Shown here piece after piece: positions 56,597 through 64,000 of a DNA stretch of 64,000 nucleotides. The stretch lies in assembly GCA_018267135.1 (NCBI GenBank), contig JAFDZA010000014.1, positions 1-64,000 on the forward strand. The letters are read 5' to 3'. The notes beneath the pieces are model-generated. The model searched no databases. It worked only from the letters and a program-made list of their open reading frames with translations, and was not told where the DNA came from. Both the position numbers and the translations under genes were made by a program. Origin of the DNA: Bacteroidota bacterium (lineage in GTDB: Bacteria > Bacteroidota > Bacteroidia > Cytophagales > Cyclobacteriaceae). The number at the start of each line of letters is the position of its first letter. Positions within the stretch are counted from its first letter, which is position 1.

Positions 56597-58657
56597 GTGA
56601 AAGAAGAAAATAAAAACTGGATAGACACTTGTCTGAAGGCGTATGCGTTGATGTGCACAGCCAGACGCATGGCTGAATTATATGATGAAGAAAAAGATAT
56701 TTGCTCTAAATATGTGCACAGCACTTCGCGTGGCCATGAAGCCATCCAGATGGCAACCGGGTTTCAGTTAACAGCAGCTGATTATGCCTCACCTTATTAC
56801 CGCGATGAATCGTTGTTGCTTTCCATCGGGTTAGAGCCCTATGAACTGATGCTTCAACTGATGGCCAAGCGCGATGATCCGTTTTCCGGAGGGCGCAGCT
56901 ATTACAGCCATCCGTCATTGAAGAGAAAAGGGTTTCCCACCATCCCTCATCAAAGTTCGGCCACCGGTATGCAGACAATCCCCGCCACTGGTATGGCGCA
57001 TGGTATTGCCTATTTAGAACTTCAAGGCCTGTTAAAAACAAAACCGGTCGTGTTGTGTTCATTAGGCGATGGATCGGTTACCGAAGGAGAAGTGGCGGAA
57101 GCGTTTCAAATGGCCGTGCTTAAAAACCTACCTATTCTTTATCTGGTGCAAGATAATAACTGGGGTATTTCGGCTACTGGCCAAGAGATGCGTGCTATGG
57201 ATGCTTACGAATATGCCCAAGGTTTTAAGGGGATGAAATGCTTTCGGGCTGATGGGTCTGATTTTGTAGACTCGTATCGGGTAATGAGTGAGGCTTTTGG
57301 TTATGCGCGCCACGAGCGCAAGCCGGTGCTGGTGCATGCCCGCTGTGCCTTGCTGGGGCACCATACTTCGGGGGTAAGAAAAGAATGGTATCGCGGGGAA
57401 GACTTGGCACAGCAAATGAAGGACGACCCCATTCCCAAACTTACAAACTACCTATTGCAAAATAAGATCCTCTCTTCTCAATTAGATGAACTGAAATTAG
57501 ATGCAGAAAAAAAGGTGAATTCAGATTTTAAAAAGGCGATAGCCTCGCCCGATCCGGATGTTGATGAATTTGACCAGCACGAGTTTGCCCCGGCTGTTAT
57601 CCGGGAAGAAAAAGGAAACCGAAATCCGATAAAATCAGAAAAAATTACCATGGTAGATGCAGCACTCCATGCTGTAGATGAAATTTTACAAGCCCACCCG
57701 GAGGCTATTTTTTATGGCCAGGATGTGGGGCGCAGGTTGGGCGGTGTTTTTCGTGAAGCGGCCACGCTGGCACAGAAGTATGGTGATGAACGGGTATTTA
57801 ATACACCTATACAAGAAGCTTACATTATTGGCTCTACGGCCGGTATGAGTGCGGTAGGTGTGAAGCCCATTGTAGAAATTCAGTTTGCCGACTATATCTG
57901 GCCGGGGCTTAACCAACTGGTAGAAGAGATTTCAAAAAGTTATTACCTCACGTGCGGAAAATTTCCGGTTCAAACCTTAATCCGGGTGCCGATTGGTGCC
58001 TATGGCGGAGGCGGCCCTTACCACTCGGGCAGCATAGAGTCAACTTTGCTTACTATACGGGGTATTAAAGTAGTGTATCCAAGTAATGCGGCTGATATGA
58101 AGGGGCTACTCAAATCTTCCTTTTATGATCCCAACCCGGTTGTTTTATTAGAACACAAAGGCTTGTACTGGAGTAAGGTGCCAGGTACACAAGATGCCAA
58201 AACCACGGAGCCGGATGAAGCGTATGTTATTCCATTAGGTCGGGCCAATACTGTTTTGTATGCAGATGAAGATACAGTAGCCAATGGCGAATCGGCTGTA
58301 GTAATTACTTACGGTATGGGTGTTTACTGGGCAAAAGAAGTTGCTAAAAAAATGAACGGGCGAATTGAAATTATGGATCTGAGGTCGCTCAATCCAATAG
58401 ATTGGGAAAGCATAACCAAGTCTGTGAAAAAGCATGGCAAGGTAGCGGTATTAACGGAAGAACCGCTACTCAACTCATTTGCTGAGTCATTAGCCGGCCG
58501 TATTTCAAAAGAGTTGTTTCATTTCCTCGATGCCCCTGTTTGGCCGATTGGGTCTGCCAATTTACCGGCTGTTCCGCTCAATGTGGAATTAGAAAAAAGG
58601 ATGCTGCCATCGCCCGAAAAAGTAGCCGGGGAAATCGCCCGATTGCTATCGTACTGA
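56597..58657 (+). CDS. 2-oxoacid dehydrogenase E1, fused alpha and beta subunits
   Basis: Decarboxylates branched-chain 2-oxo acids with thiamine diphosphate and passes the acyl group to lipoyl-E2. Alpha part (1 to about 330) has the TPP motif GDGSVTEGEVAEAFQMAVL ... DNNWGIS near 154-190. Beta part (about 350-686) has FYGQDVGRRLGGVFREA and VEIQFADYIWPGL, with GAYGGGGPYHSGS. Length 686 fits the Bacteroidota fusion. The start is GTG at 56597 (MKEENKNWIDTCLKAYALM); the frame is open upstream to a stop near 56530 but contains no ATG. E2 and E3 are not in this window. Confidence 0.9.
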   Translation: MKEENKNWIDTCLKAYALMCTARRMAELYDEEKDICSKYVHSTSRGHEAIQMATGFQLTAADYASPYYRDESLLLSIGLEPYELMLQLMAKRDDPFSGGRSYYSHPSLKRKGFPTIPHQSSATGMQTIPATGMAHGIAYLELQGLLKTKPVVLCSLGDGSVTEGEVAEAFQMAVLKNLPILYLVQDNNWGISATGQEMRAMDAYEYAQGFKGMKCFRADGSDFVDSYRVMSEAFGYARHERKPVLVHARCALLGHHTSGVRKEWYRGEDLAQQMKDDPIPKLTNYLLQNKILSSQLDELKLDAEKKVNSDFKKAIASPDPDVDEFDQHEFAPAVIREEKGNRNPIKSEKITMVDAALHAVDEILQAHPEAIFYGQDVGRRLGGVFREAATLAQKYGDERVFNTPIQEAYIIGSTAGMSAVGVKPIVEIQFADYIWPGLNQLVEEISKSYYLTCGKFPVQTLIRVPIGAYGGGGPYHSGSIESTLLTIRGIKVVYPSNAADMKGLLKSSFYDPNPVVLLEHKGLYWSKVPGTQDAKTTEPDEAYVIPLGRANTVLYADEDTVANGESAVVITYGMGVYWAKEVAKKMNGRIEIMDLRSLNPIDWESITKSVKKHGKVAVLTEEPLLNSFAESLAGRISKELFHFLDAPVWPIGSANLPAVPLNVELEKRMLPSPEKVAGEIARLLSY

Positions 58658-61096
58658 TTAAAACGGGTATCCGATTCCGATGTTGTAGATTACTGGCTCA
58701 TGAAAGGCATAAGGCCCTGCGAAACTTACCTTAGGCAATACAAAACGACTGCCGGGCTCGCGTGCCGGATCCCAGGCCTTGATGCCCACATCCAGCCGCA
58801 TAATGAGAAATGTGAAATCAAACCGCAACCCAAATCCGGTGCCCACTGCAAACTGCTGGTAGAACTTATTCCACGAAAAATTTGCCCGGTTGTTGTTAGA
58901 CATTTGCAGGCCCCAGGCATTTCCGGCATCAATAAACAAAGCATAGTTTAAAAAGCCCACTAATTTTTGTCTCCACTCTACGCTGCCTTCTAGAAGTACC
59001 TGCCCGGGCTTTTCAAAACTATAATCGAAGTACCCGTTGCCACTGGGGTTCGAGTTAAGCATGGGCGGATCAGACCCCAGACCAAGCCTGCGTGGGCGCC
59101 AGGCTCGCACACTGTTGCTCCCACCAGCAAAGAAATTTTTTTCGTAGGGTAGTACCTTGTTTTCGCTGTAGGCGAACCCAAAACCGGAGTTGAAGCGGTA
59201 AGCCAGCGCGGTCGTTTTAGTGATGGGTATGTTTTTTCTGAAATCGAAACTGACTCTGAAATATTTGTACGGCTCCAGCCCCTGGTCTTGAATAAATTTA
59301 GGCGAATACACGTTAAGCAAAGTGCCTCCGCTTTCTACCATGGTGCGTATAAAGGTTGAGTTTTTCTGAGCCAGACCGTAGTTGTTGTTCCATGTCAGGG
59401 TAAAAATGATGCTGCTTACGTAGGAAGGCTTAAAAGCGTTTATTAATTTGTTTCCCAAACTATCTAAGTGCACCAGAGTAGACCGGAACGCATCGCTGAT
59501 CGTAGAGTTGATGACGTTGAGTGTGGCGGGGCTGAAAGAAAACATCCACTTTCGTTTCAGATCCCAGGTGTAGGTGGCCGACAGGGTCGTAATCGATCGC
59601 TGGTATTCGGGGCGGTCTGTAAACGTATAGCCGGCCAGTAACTTGGTACGAGGATTGTTTCGGGCATACCGAAATTGAGCGGCTGTATGAAAGGGAAATA
59701 GAAATTGAGGAAATGTAATGGAGGCATTTCCGGTGGTTTCCACGCTGCGATAAAAACCACCGGTGCTGGTTACGGCAGCTACCCCCTCAAAACCGATGCG
59801 TCCGTTTACCTCCAGGATTTCTAACCCACCAAATAAATTCCTTCGCTTAAAATTAGAACTGACATACGGCCCCGGAAACCCCTGTGTTACAGTCATGCCA
59901 GCCTCATTGCTCCAGGTGTATCGGTCGCTGGGACTGGTAAACAGGTTAGCTACAACCCGGCCTCCGGTAGTATCATAATTAATGTTTACAAACTTAAAAT
60001 TGTCGAGGTTGGCCAGTTGGCGTTGGGTATTGATGGTTTGGGTTCGGCTGTACAAACTATCTTTGGTAATGAATACGCGCTGAGCCAGCAGCCGTTGATT
60101 AAACTCAACATCGTAGCGGTTAAATGTAATGTTATGATAGAACGAAGGCTGCCTGCGTAAAGATTCTTTGCTTTTCACTCCCACATCGGGAGTGAAAATG
60201 ATCGAGTCGAGCCGGAATTGCTTGTGGTACCCGCGTCTGGATGGATTGAGTATTTCCAGCTTTAATTTAATCTTTCCTTTTAGCGAATTGGTATCTAAGG
60301 CAAAATCAATGAACTGCTTACTGAAATCATAAAAACCATTGTCTTTTAATAACTGATCAATTCGGTCGCGTTCTTGGGTGAGTTTATCTTGACTATACAC
60401 ATCGCCCTTTTTTATGAATGACAGCAATTTATGTTGACTGATAATTTTCTCTACTTTACCGTCTGGGATATTATAGAAAAGGGTATCGTAGATATAAGCT
60501 TTTCCGGGAATAATAGTGTACTCTAAGGCAACTCTCCGGTTTGTTAGTGGGCGGGTGTGAGCCTGAACGGAGGCATGGAAATACCCCCGGTTAAACAAGG
60601 CGCTTTTTAGTTTCTCTTGGGTTTGATGTACGGCAGCCGAATCAAAAACGGTGATCGGTTCGCCCCACTGCATAAACAAGTTTCCATTGTCTATTTTTTT
60701 ATTCAGGGCATCTACTTTGTTTTGCTTGCGGTATTGCAGGTTAATAATCTTTTTTTGATTTTTAGCAGCCGCTATCCGAGCATCGAATTTTTTTTCGATC
60801 CGGGTACGTTTCCTGAAAAACTTTTCCTGACTAAAATGTTGCTTGCCTATATAGTACATGGTTACCGGTATGCTGATGGCGGTAGGCTTTATCCTGGTAT
60901 TCACTTTTTGTACAAACAGGTCGCTCAGCCCCTCATTATTAAATCCTTTTGGGTGGCGCAGCATTTGGCGGTACAATATCTTTTGATTTTCTTCGAGGTG
61001 TTTTGTGCCGATACACCCCGAAAGCAAAAACACCCAGGCGAAATGACGGAGTAACTGTCTGTAAAAAATTACGAAAGCGTTAACAATGTTATCCAA
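58658..61096 (-). CDS. tamL: TamL-type lipoprotein of BamA/TamA family
   Basis: Outer-membrane assembly protein. A lipobox in FAWVFLLSGCIG gives a lipidated N-terminus, as in Bacteroidota TamL. POTRA-like repeats follow (FHASVQAHTRPLTNRRVALEYTI, IPDGKVEKII), then the surface-antigen barrel with ending YNIGIGYPF, the C-terminal Phe signature. SNSVRAWRPRRLG holds the conserved RxRG-like loop. No ATG fits. The frame has TTG at 61177 (inside trmH) and TTG at 61096, which gives a lipoprotein signal of about 28 residues; ATT 61069 is also possible. TTG 61096 is chosen. It overlaps the trmH start by 11 bp on the opposite strand. Confidence 0.85.
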   Translation of the reverse strand: MDNIVNAFVIFYRQLLRHFAWVFLLSGCIGTKHLEENQKILYRQMLRHPKGFNNEGLSDLFVQKVNTRIKPTAISIPVTMYYIGKQHFSQEKFFRKRTRIEKKFDARIAAAKNQKKIINLQYRKQNKVDALNKKIDNGNLFMQWGEPITVFDSAAVHQTQEKLKSALFNRGYFHASVQAHTRPLTNRRVALEYTIIPGKAYIYDTLFYNIPDGKVEKIISQHKLLSFIKKGDVYSQDKLTQERDRIDQLLKDNGFYDFSKQFIDFALDTNSLKGKIKLKLEILNPSRRGYHKQFRLDSIIFTPDVGVKSKESLRRQPSFYHNITFNRYDVEFNQRLLAQRVFITKDSLYSRTQTINTQRQLANLDNFKFVNINYDTTGGRVVANLFTSPSDRYTWSNEAGMTVTQGFPGPYVSSNFKRRNLFGGLEILEVNGRIGFEGVAAVTSTGGFYRSVETTGNASITFPQFLFPFHTAAQFRYARNNPRTKLLAGYTFTDRPEYQRSITTLSATYTWDLKRKWMFSFSPATLNVINSTISDAFRSTLVHLDSLGNKLINAFKPSYVSSIIFTLTWNNNYGLAQKNSTFIRTMVESGGTLLNVYSPKFIQDQGLEPYKYFRVSFDFRKNIPITKTTALAYRFNSGFGFAYSENKVLPYEKNFFAGGSNSVRAWRPRRLGLGSDPPMLNSNPSGNGYFDYSFEKPGQVLLEGSVEWRQKLVGFLNYALFIDAGNAWGLQMSNNNRANFSWNKFYQQFAVGTGFGLRFDFTFLIMRLDVGIKAWDPAREPGSRFVLPKVSFAGPYAFHEPVIYNIGIGYPF

Positions 61097-61826
61097 AGCA
61101 AAAATAAAATTCGTCAAATCTCTGCAAGTAAAGAAATATAGAAAACAGGAGCAATCTTTTGTGGTAGAAGGTGCCAAAAGTGTAGCGGAGTTGCTCGCCT
61201 CCGATTTTATAATAGACTGTGTATGGGCCCAGCCCGGCTTTCGGCAAACTTATGCCGGTCTTTTAAAGAAAGGAATTGAGGTGGTTGATGTTAATGAAAA
61301 AGAGCTGGCTCAATTAGGCACGTTTCAAACTAATGATGCTGCACTGGCCGTAGCCCGGATGAAGCAGAACACGCTCCCTATACTGAATGAAGAATTTTGT
61401 CTGGTGCTGGACGACCTGCGCGACCCGGGCAATCTGGGTACTATTATTCGTACGGCCGACTGGTACGGAATAAAGAATATCATAGCCTCCGAAGAAACAG
61501 CCGATTTTTATAACCCGAAAACGATCAGTGCCACCATGGGGTCTTTTACCCGTGTTAATGTTTTTTATACGCACTTGCCCACTTTTCTGCAAAAGAACCG
61601 ATGGCCGGTTTATGGAACATTTATGCAAGGCGAAGATGTGCACCGAACGGAATTTAATACAGGCGGTTTAATCGTGATTGGCAACGAGTCGAACGGCATC
61701 TCCCCAGAAGTTTCTTCTTTTGTTACACACCCCATCACCATTCCCCGTATCGGAAAAGCTGAATCATTAAATGCAGCTATGGCAGCCGGTATAGTGCTGG
61801 ATAATGTATTTCGACTAAAAGAATGA
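61086..61826 (+). CDS. TrmH/SpoU-family RNA 2'-O-methyltransferase
   Basis: Methylates ribose in tRNA or rRNA using SAM. The 246-residue protein has an N-terminal L30e-like substrate-binding part (FVVEGAKSVAELL), then the SpoU knot: LDDLRDPGNLGTIIRTADWYGI, GNESNGISPEV and IPRIGKAESLNAAMAAGIVL. Specific target (for example tRNA Gm18 or 23S) cannot be told. It is divergent from tamL with overlapping 5' ends and convergent with the transporter gene (12-bp overlap at the ends). Confidence 0.92.
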   Translation: MLSKAKIKFVKSLQVKKYRKQEQSFVVEGAKSVAELLASDFIIDCVWAQPGFRQTYAGLLKKGIEVVDVNEKELAQLGTFQTNDAALAVARMKQNTLPILNEEFCLVLDDLRDPGNLGTIIRTADWYGIKNIIASEETADFYNPKTISATMGSFTRVNVFYTHLPTFLQKNRWPVYGTFMQGEDVHRTEFNTGGLIVIGNESNGISPEVSSFVTHPITIPRIGKAESLNAAMAAGIVLDNVFRLKE

Positions 61827-62591
61827 ACCGCTTTGGTCGGCCGATTCTTCTGAAAGTTTTTCAGCTTCTTCTTTGCCTAAATATCGATCAATTACATAGT
61901 GTCCTGCATAAATAAGCGGAGTAAGTAAAATGGCCACAACAAATTTATATAGGTAGTTGGTAATACCGATGGCCGTAATTTGGGGTACTGTAAACGTGCC
62001 GTAAAAGGCCAGATATAACACCACAAAACTATCAATAAACTGAGAGACTAGTGTAGAGCCGGTAGCGCGGAGCCAAAGCATTTTGCTGCCTGTAATTTTC
62101 CGGAGTTTTTGAAATACAAACACATCAACCAACTGCCCCAGTAAAAAGGCAGACAAGGAGGCTACAATGATGCGTTGGCCTTGCCCGAGTATTTTGTTGA
62201 AGGCAAAATCAATATTAAAAAAATTCCCGGCATTATCTTGATGGTTGGCCTCCAGCCACCATTGTGCGGGGGGCAGTTTCATAACCAGGTAAATGACCAA
62301 GAAAGAATAGGCGATGAACAAAGCGGCCAGGTAACTGATGCGCTTTACTCCGGGCTTTCCAAAATACTCATTGATCAGATCGGAAGTGATAAACACTACC
62401 GGCCAGATAATGGCTCCGGCTGTCAGGTTAAAATCCATAACAAATCCCAGCACCGGGATATTGGCTGGCTGAAACCCCAGCGTATTTTCGCCTGAGAAAA
62501 TTTTTACACCAATCAGTTCGGCTACGATGGCATTGGTAAGGAATATTCCGGCCAGCACCACAAATAATTTATTTTTCTTCTGCTCGATCAT
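61815..62591 (-). CDS. Queuosine-precursor transporter (YhhQ/VUT family)
   Basis: A 258-residue inner-membrane protein with about six to seven helices, which takes up 7-deazaguanine precursors for tRNA queuosine. Family features: GAIIWPVVFITSDLINEYFGK, SYLAALFIAYSFLVIYL and LGQLVDVFVFQKLRKITG, with an internal STLVSQFIDSFVVLYLAF. Its end overlaps trmH on the other strand by 12 bp. RNase Z follows upstream on the strand with 18 nt between. Confidence 0.9.
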   Translation of the reverse strand: MIEQKKNKLFVVLAGIFLTNAIVAELIGVKIFSGENTLGFQPANIPVLGFVMDFNLTAGAIIWPVVFITSDLINEYFGKPGVKRISYLAALFIAYSFLVIYLVMKLPPAQWWLEANHQDNAGNFFNIDFAFNKILGQGQRIIVASLSAFLLGQLVDVFVFQKLRKITGSKMLWLRATGSTLVSQFIDSFVVLYLAFYGTFTVPQITAIGITNYLYKFVVAILLTPLIYAGHYVIDRYLGKEEAEKLSEESADQSGSFF

Positions 62592-62609
62592 AAGTTTAAA
62601 ATAACAGGG

Positions 62610-63527
62610 TTAATCGGTCAACGAAAAATTCTTCCCTTCGATGGCAAGTTCCGTATTGGCAAAATGTTTTTGCGCCTCAGTTAACAGCAAATTCAAATCT
62701 TTGTAGCGTGCCGAGAAATGCCCGATCAATAATTTTTTTACTTGTGCCCGGTGTGCTATTTGCCCGGCCTGGGCGGCTGTGCTATGTCTGGTTTCTTGCG
62801 CTTTCCCGATATCGCATTCTAAGAAAGTAGCTTCGTGGTAGAGTAGGTCGGCTCCGGCTATTTGCGGAAGCAGGGCTTCGTAGTATGCCGTGTCTGAGCA
62901 GTAGGCATACGATAAGGACGGTCTCGGAGGTAAAGTAAAATCTCGGTTTAGGTATAGCAAGTGCCCTTGTTCATCAAAAATATCCTCCCCTTTTTTTAAG
63001 GAAGCAAGATGCTGCAGTTTCATGCCCGGCTGTAGTTTATCCTTATCTATTTTTCGGGGCTTTATTTTTTCCCGGAAAAGAAATCCGGCACAATCTAGTT
63101 TATGTAACAAGGGTAGGGTGTGCACACTTATTGCCTCATCTTCCATAATCAACCGGGCTTGGGTTGGATTGAAAACATGGAAAATGATTTTGTAGTTCAG
63201 TACTGAACGGGAGTATTTAAGGTGAAGCAGAATAATTTCATCCAATCCTGCTGGCGCATATAAATGCAGATCGCTCGCTCGCTTGTGCAGGTGCATGGAG
63301 AAGAGCAAAGGCATAAGTCCCAGATAATGGTCGCCATGCAAATGACTGATGAAGATATGTTCTATTTTATGCAGGGATAGTTGATACCGGGCTAATTGCA
63401 TTTGTGCCCCTTCTCCGCAGTCAATCAGGCAGTGCCGGTTTTGGATAACCAAATGTTGTGAAGTGGGAAACCGCCCGATAGAAGGAAGTGCCCCGCTTGA
63501 ACCGAGGATCGTGAGACTGAGTGCCAA
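62610..63527 (-). CDS. rnz: Ribonuclease Z
   Basis: Removes tRNA 3' trailers. The 305-residue MBL-fold nuclease has the zinc motif HLHGDHYLGL near residues 61-70, LTILGSSGALPSIGRFPTSQ at the N-terminus, and final ligands CSDTAY and HSTAAQAGQIA, GHFSARY. No ATG fits; the frame starts at TTG 63527 (MALSLTILGSSG). It follows the STAS gene by 35 nt, with a possible terminator between. Confidence 0.93.
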   Translation of the reverse strand: MALSLTILGSSGALPSIGRFPTSQHLVIQNRHCLIDCGEGAQMQLARYQLSLHKIEHIFISHLHGDHYLGLMPLLFSMHLHKRASDLHLYAPAGLDEIILLHLKYSRSVLNYKIIFHVFNPTQARLIMEDEAISVHTLPLLHKLDCAGFLFREKIKPRKIDKDKLQPGMKLQHLASLKKGEDIFDEQGHLLYLNRDFTLPPRPSLSYAYCSDTAYYEALLPQIAGADLLYHEATFLECDIGKAQETRHSTAAQAGQIAHRAQVKKLLIGHFSARYKDLNLLLTEAQKHFANTELAIEGKNFSLTD

Positions 63528-63548
63528 AGAAAAGGGAAAGAATATTTG

Positions 63549-63576
63549 TGAAAAAAGAATGCCTATTCTTTTTTCA
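63549..63576 (-). terminator. AT-rich hairpin overlapping the STAS stop codon
   Basis: TGAAAAAAGAAT (63549-63560) and ATTCTTTTTTCA (63565-63576) form a perfect 12-bp inverted repeat around GCCT. On the minus strand the stem includes the last codons and the TAG of the STAS gene, and the T-run is in its 3' arm. Its low GC makes it a weak terminator or attenuator. Confidence 0.4.
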
Positions 63577-63934
63577 TGTCTTTTTCAATTTCGTGCATAA
63601 ATACAGCATCAATGCCTTCTTCTACAGAAGGCAAAATGGTTAGTACACTATCTAATTGCGAAATCTTGATCAGTTTCATAGTGTGATCCGACAGGGAAGC
63701 CAATACAAAAATTCCTTCTTCTTCCTGTAAGATGCGATTGCCCACCAGAAGGGCACTCAGACCGGACGAGTCGGCATATTTTACTTCACTTAGGTCTAAA
63801 ATAATATTACGCACACCTTCTGCATGCAGGGTTACCATTTCCGATTTCAGCTGCGGAGCCACCGTGGAATCGAGCTTTTCTTCGTGAAGCCGGATTAAAG
63901 TATATTTTTCCTGTTTATCTATGGTGTATTTCAT
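63563..63934 (-). CDS. STAS-domain anti-anti-sigma-like protein
   Basis: A 123-residue STAS protein. The phosphorylation site region is DSSGLSALL (Asp55-Ser-Ser-Gly-Leu59), after the strand IILDLSEVKYA. It resembles SpoIIAA/RsbV antagonists, which release a sigma factor from an anti-sigma kinase, but Bacteroidota versions may have other partners. No kinase or sigma gene is visible in the window. The rest of the window to 64000 is upstream sequence with no further gene. Confidence 0.9.
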   Translation of the reverse strand: MKYTIDKQEKYTLIRLHEEKLDSTVAPQLKSEMVTLHAEGVRNIILDLSEVKYADSSGLSALLVGNRILQEEEGIFVLASLSDHTMKLIKISQLDSVLTILPSVEEGIDAVFMHEIEKDMKKE

Positions 63935-64000
63935 GGGGAAGAGTTACGATTTAGAGGTTGTCAATTTCTTTATCTGCTAAGGTAATGATTTAACGATATT

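Overview
The window looks like the chromosome of a free-living Bacteroidota bacterium, most likely a Cytophagales/Cyclobacteriaceae-type lineage. The evidence is a GldA-GldF-GldG ABC transporter, two secreted proteins with type IX secretion (T9SS) C-terminal sorting domains, a TamL-type lipoprotein of the BamA family, many small outer-membrane beta-barrels, fused E1 alpha/beta 2-oxoacid dehydrogenase, a long urocanase, and TAnnTTTG-type -7 promoter boxes. Moderate GC, dense gene packing, ATGA/TAATG overlaps and weak Shine-Dalgarno sites fit the same group. No rRNA, tRNA, CRISPR array, complete insertion sequence or prophage was seen. Most of the window is housekeeping chromosome.

Layout. 1-5011: two successive modules of an outer-membrane barrel followed by a T9SS-sorted secreted protein (the first is a Lys-C-like serine protease), joined by a 330-bp direct repeat that carries a broken copy of the 5' end of topA. 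4950-11556: topA, then the minus-strand gldA-gldF-gldG-DUF4340 operon. 11728-16686: thioredoxin-fold protein, polyprenyl synthase, MscS channel, CorA transporter. 16721-18175: an A-rich insert with a Tet(X)-like flavin monooxygenase. 18176-24473: GGT-like enzyme, DUF2807 protein, and a minus-strand operon of a PorV-like barrel, a helix-hairpin-helix/outer-membrane protein and an unlisted 35-residue membrane microprotein. 24825-29832: M16 peptidase, O-methyltransferase, LysM transglycosylase, single-domain response regulator, DUF3078 protein. 29920-30153: a self-contained microgene (promoter, 21-codon ORF, terminator) for a Lys/Ala-rich peptide.

30191-45815: murB, HMG-CoA lyase-like gene, dprA, a MerR regulator, tandem M23 peptidases, alaS-gatB, a TlpA-like lipoprotein, accA, an MBL hydrolase, a patatin and hutU. 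45822-54234: acyltransferase, three paralogous barrels, two amino-acid permeases, an unknown lipoprotein, birA and rsfS. 54256-63934: ftsH, branched-chain 2-oxoacid dehydrogenase E1, tamL, a TrmH methyltransferase, a queuosine-precursor transporter, RNase Z and a STAS protein.

Themes. Several genes serve envelope building and secretion (gld genes, TamL, M23 peptidases, MurB, transglycosylase, barrels, T9SS cargo). Others serve amino-acid use (permeases, HutU, HMG-CoA lyase, E1) and lipid/biotin metabolism (AccA, BirA, acyltransferase). The most unusual items are the microgene at 29977-30042, the coupled 35-residue membrane protein at 21488-21595, the foreign-looking topA fragment at 2911-3021, and the Tet(X)-like gene at 16795-17931. 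All family assignments come from reading motifs; no database search was possible.
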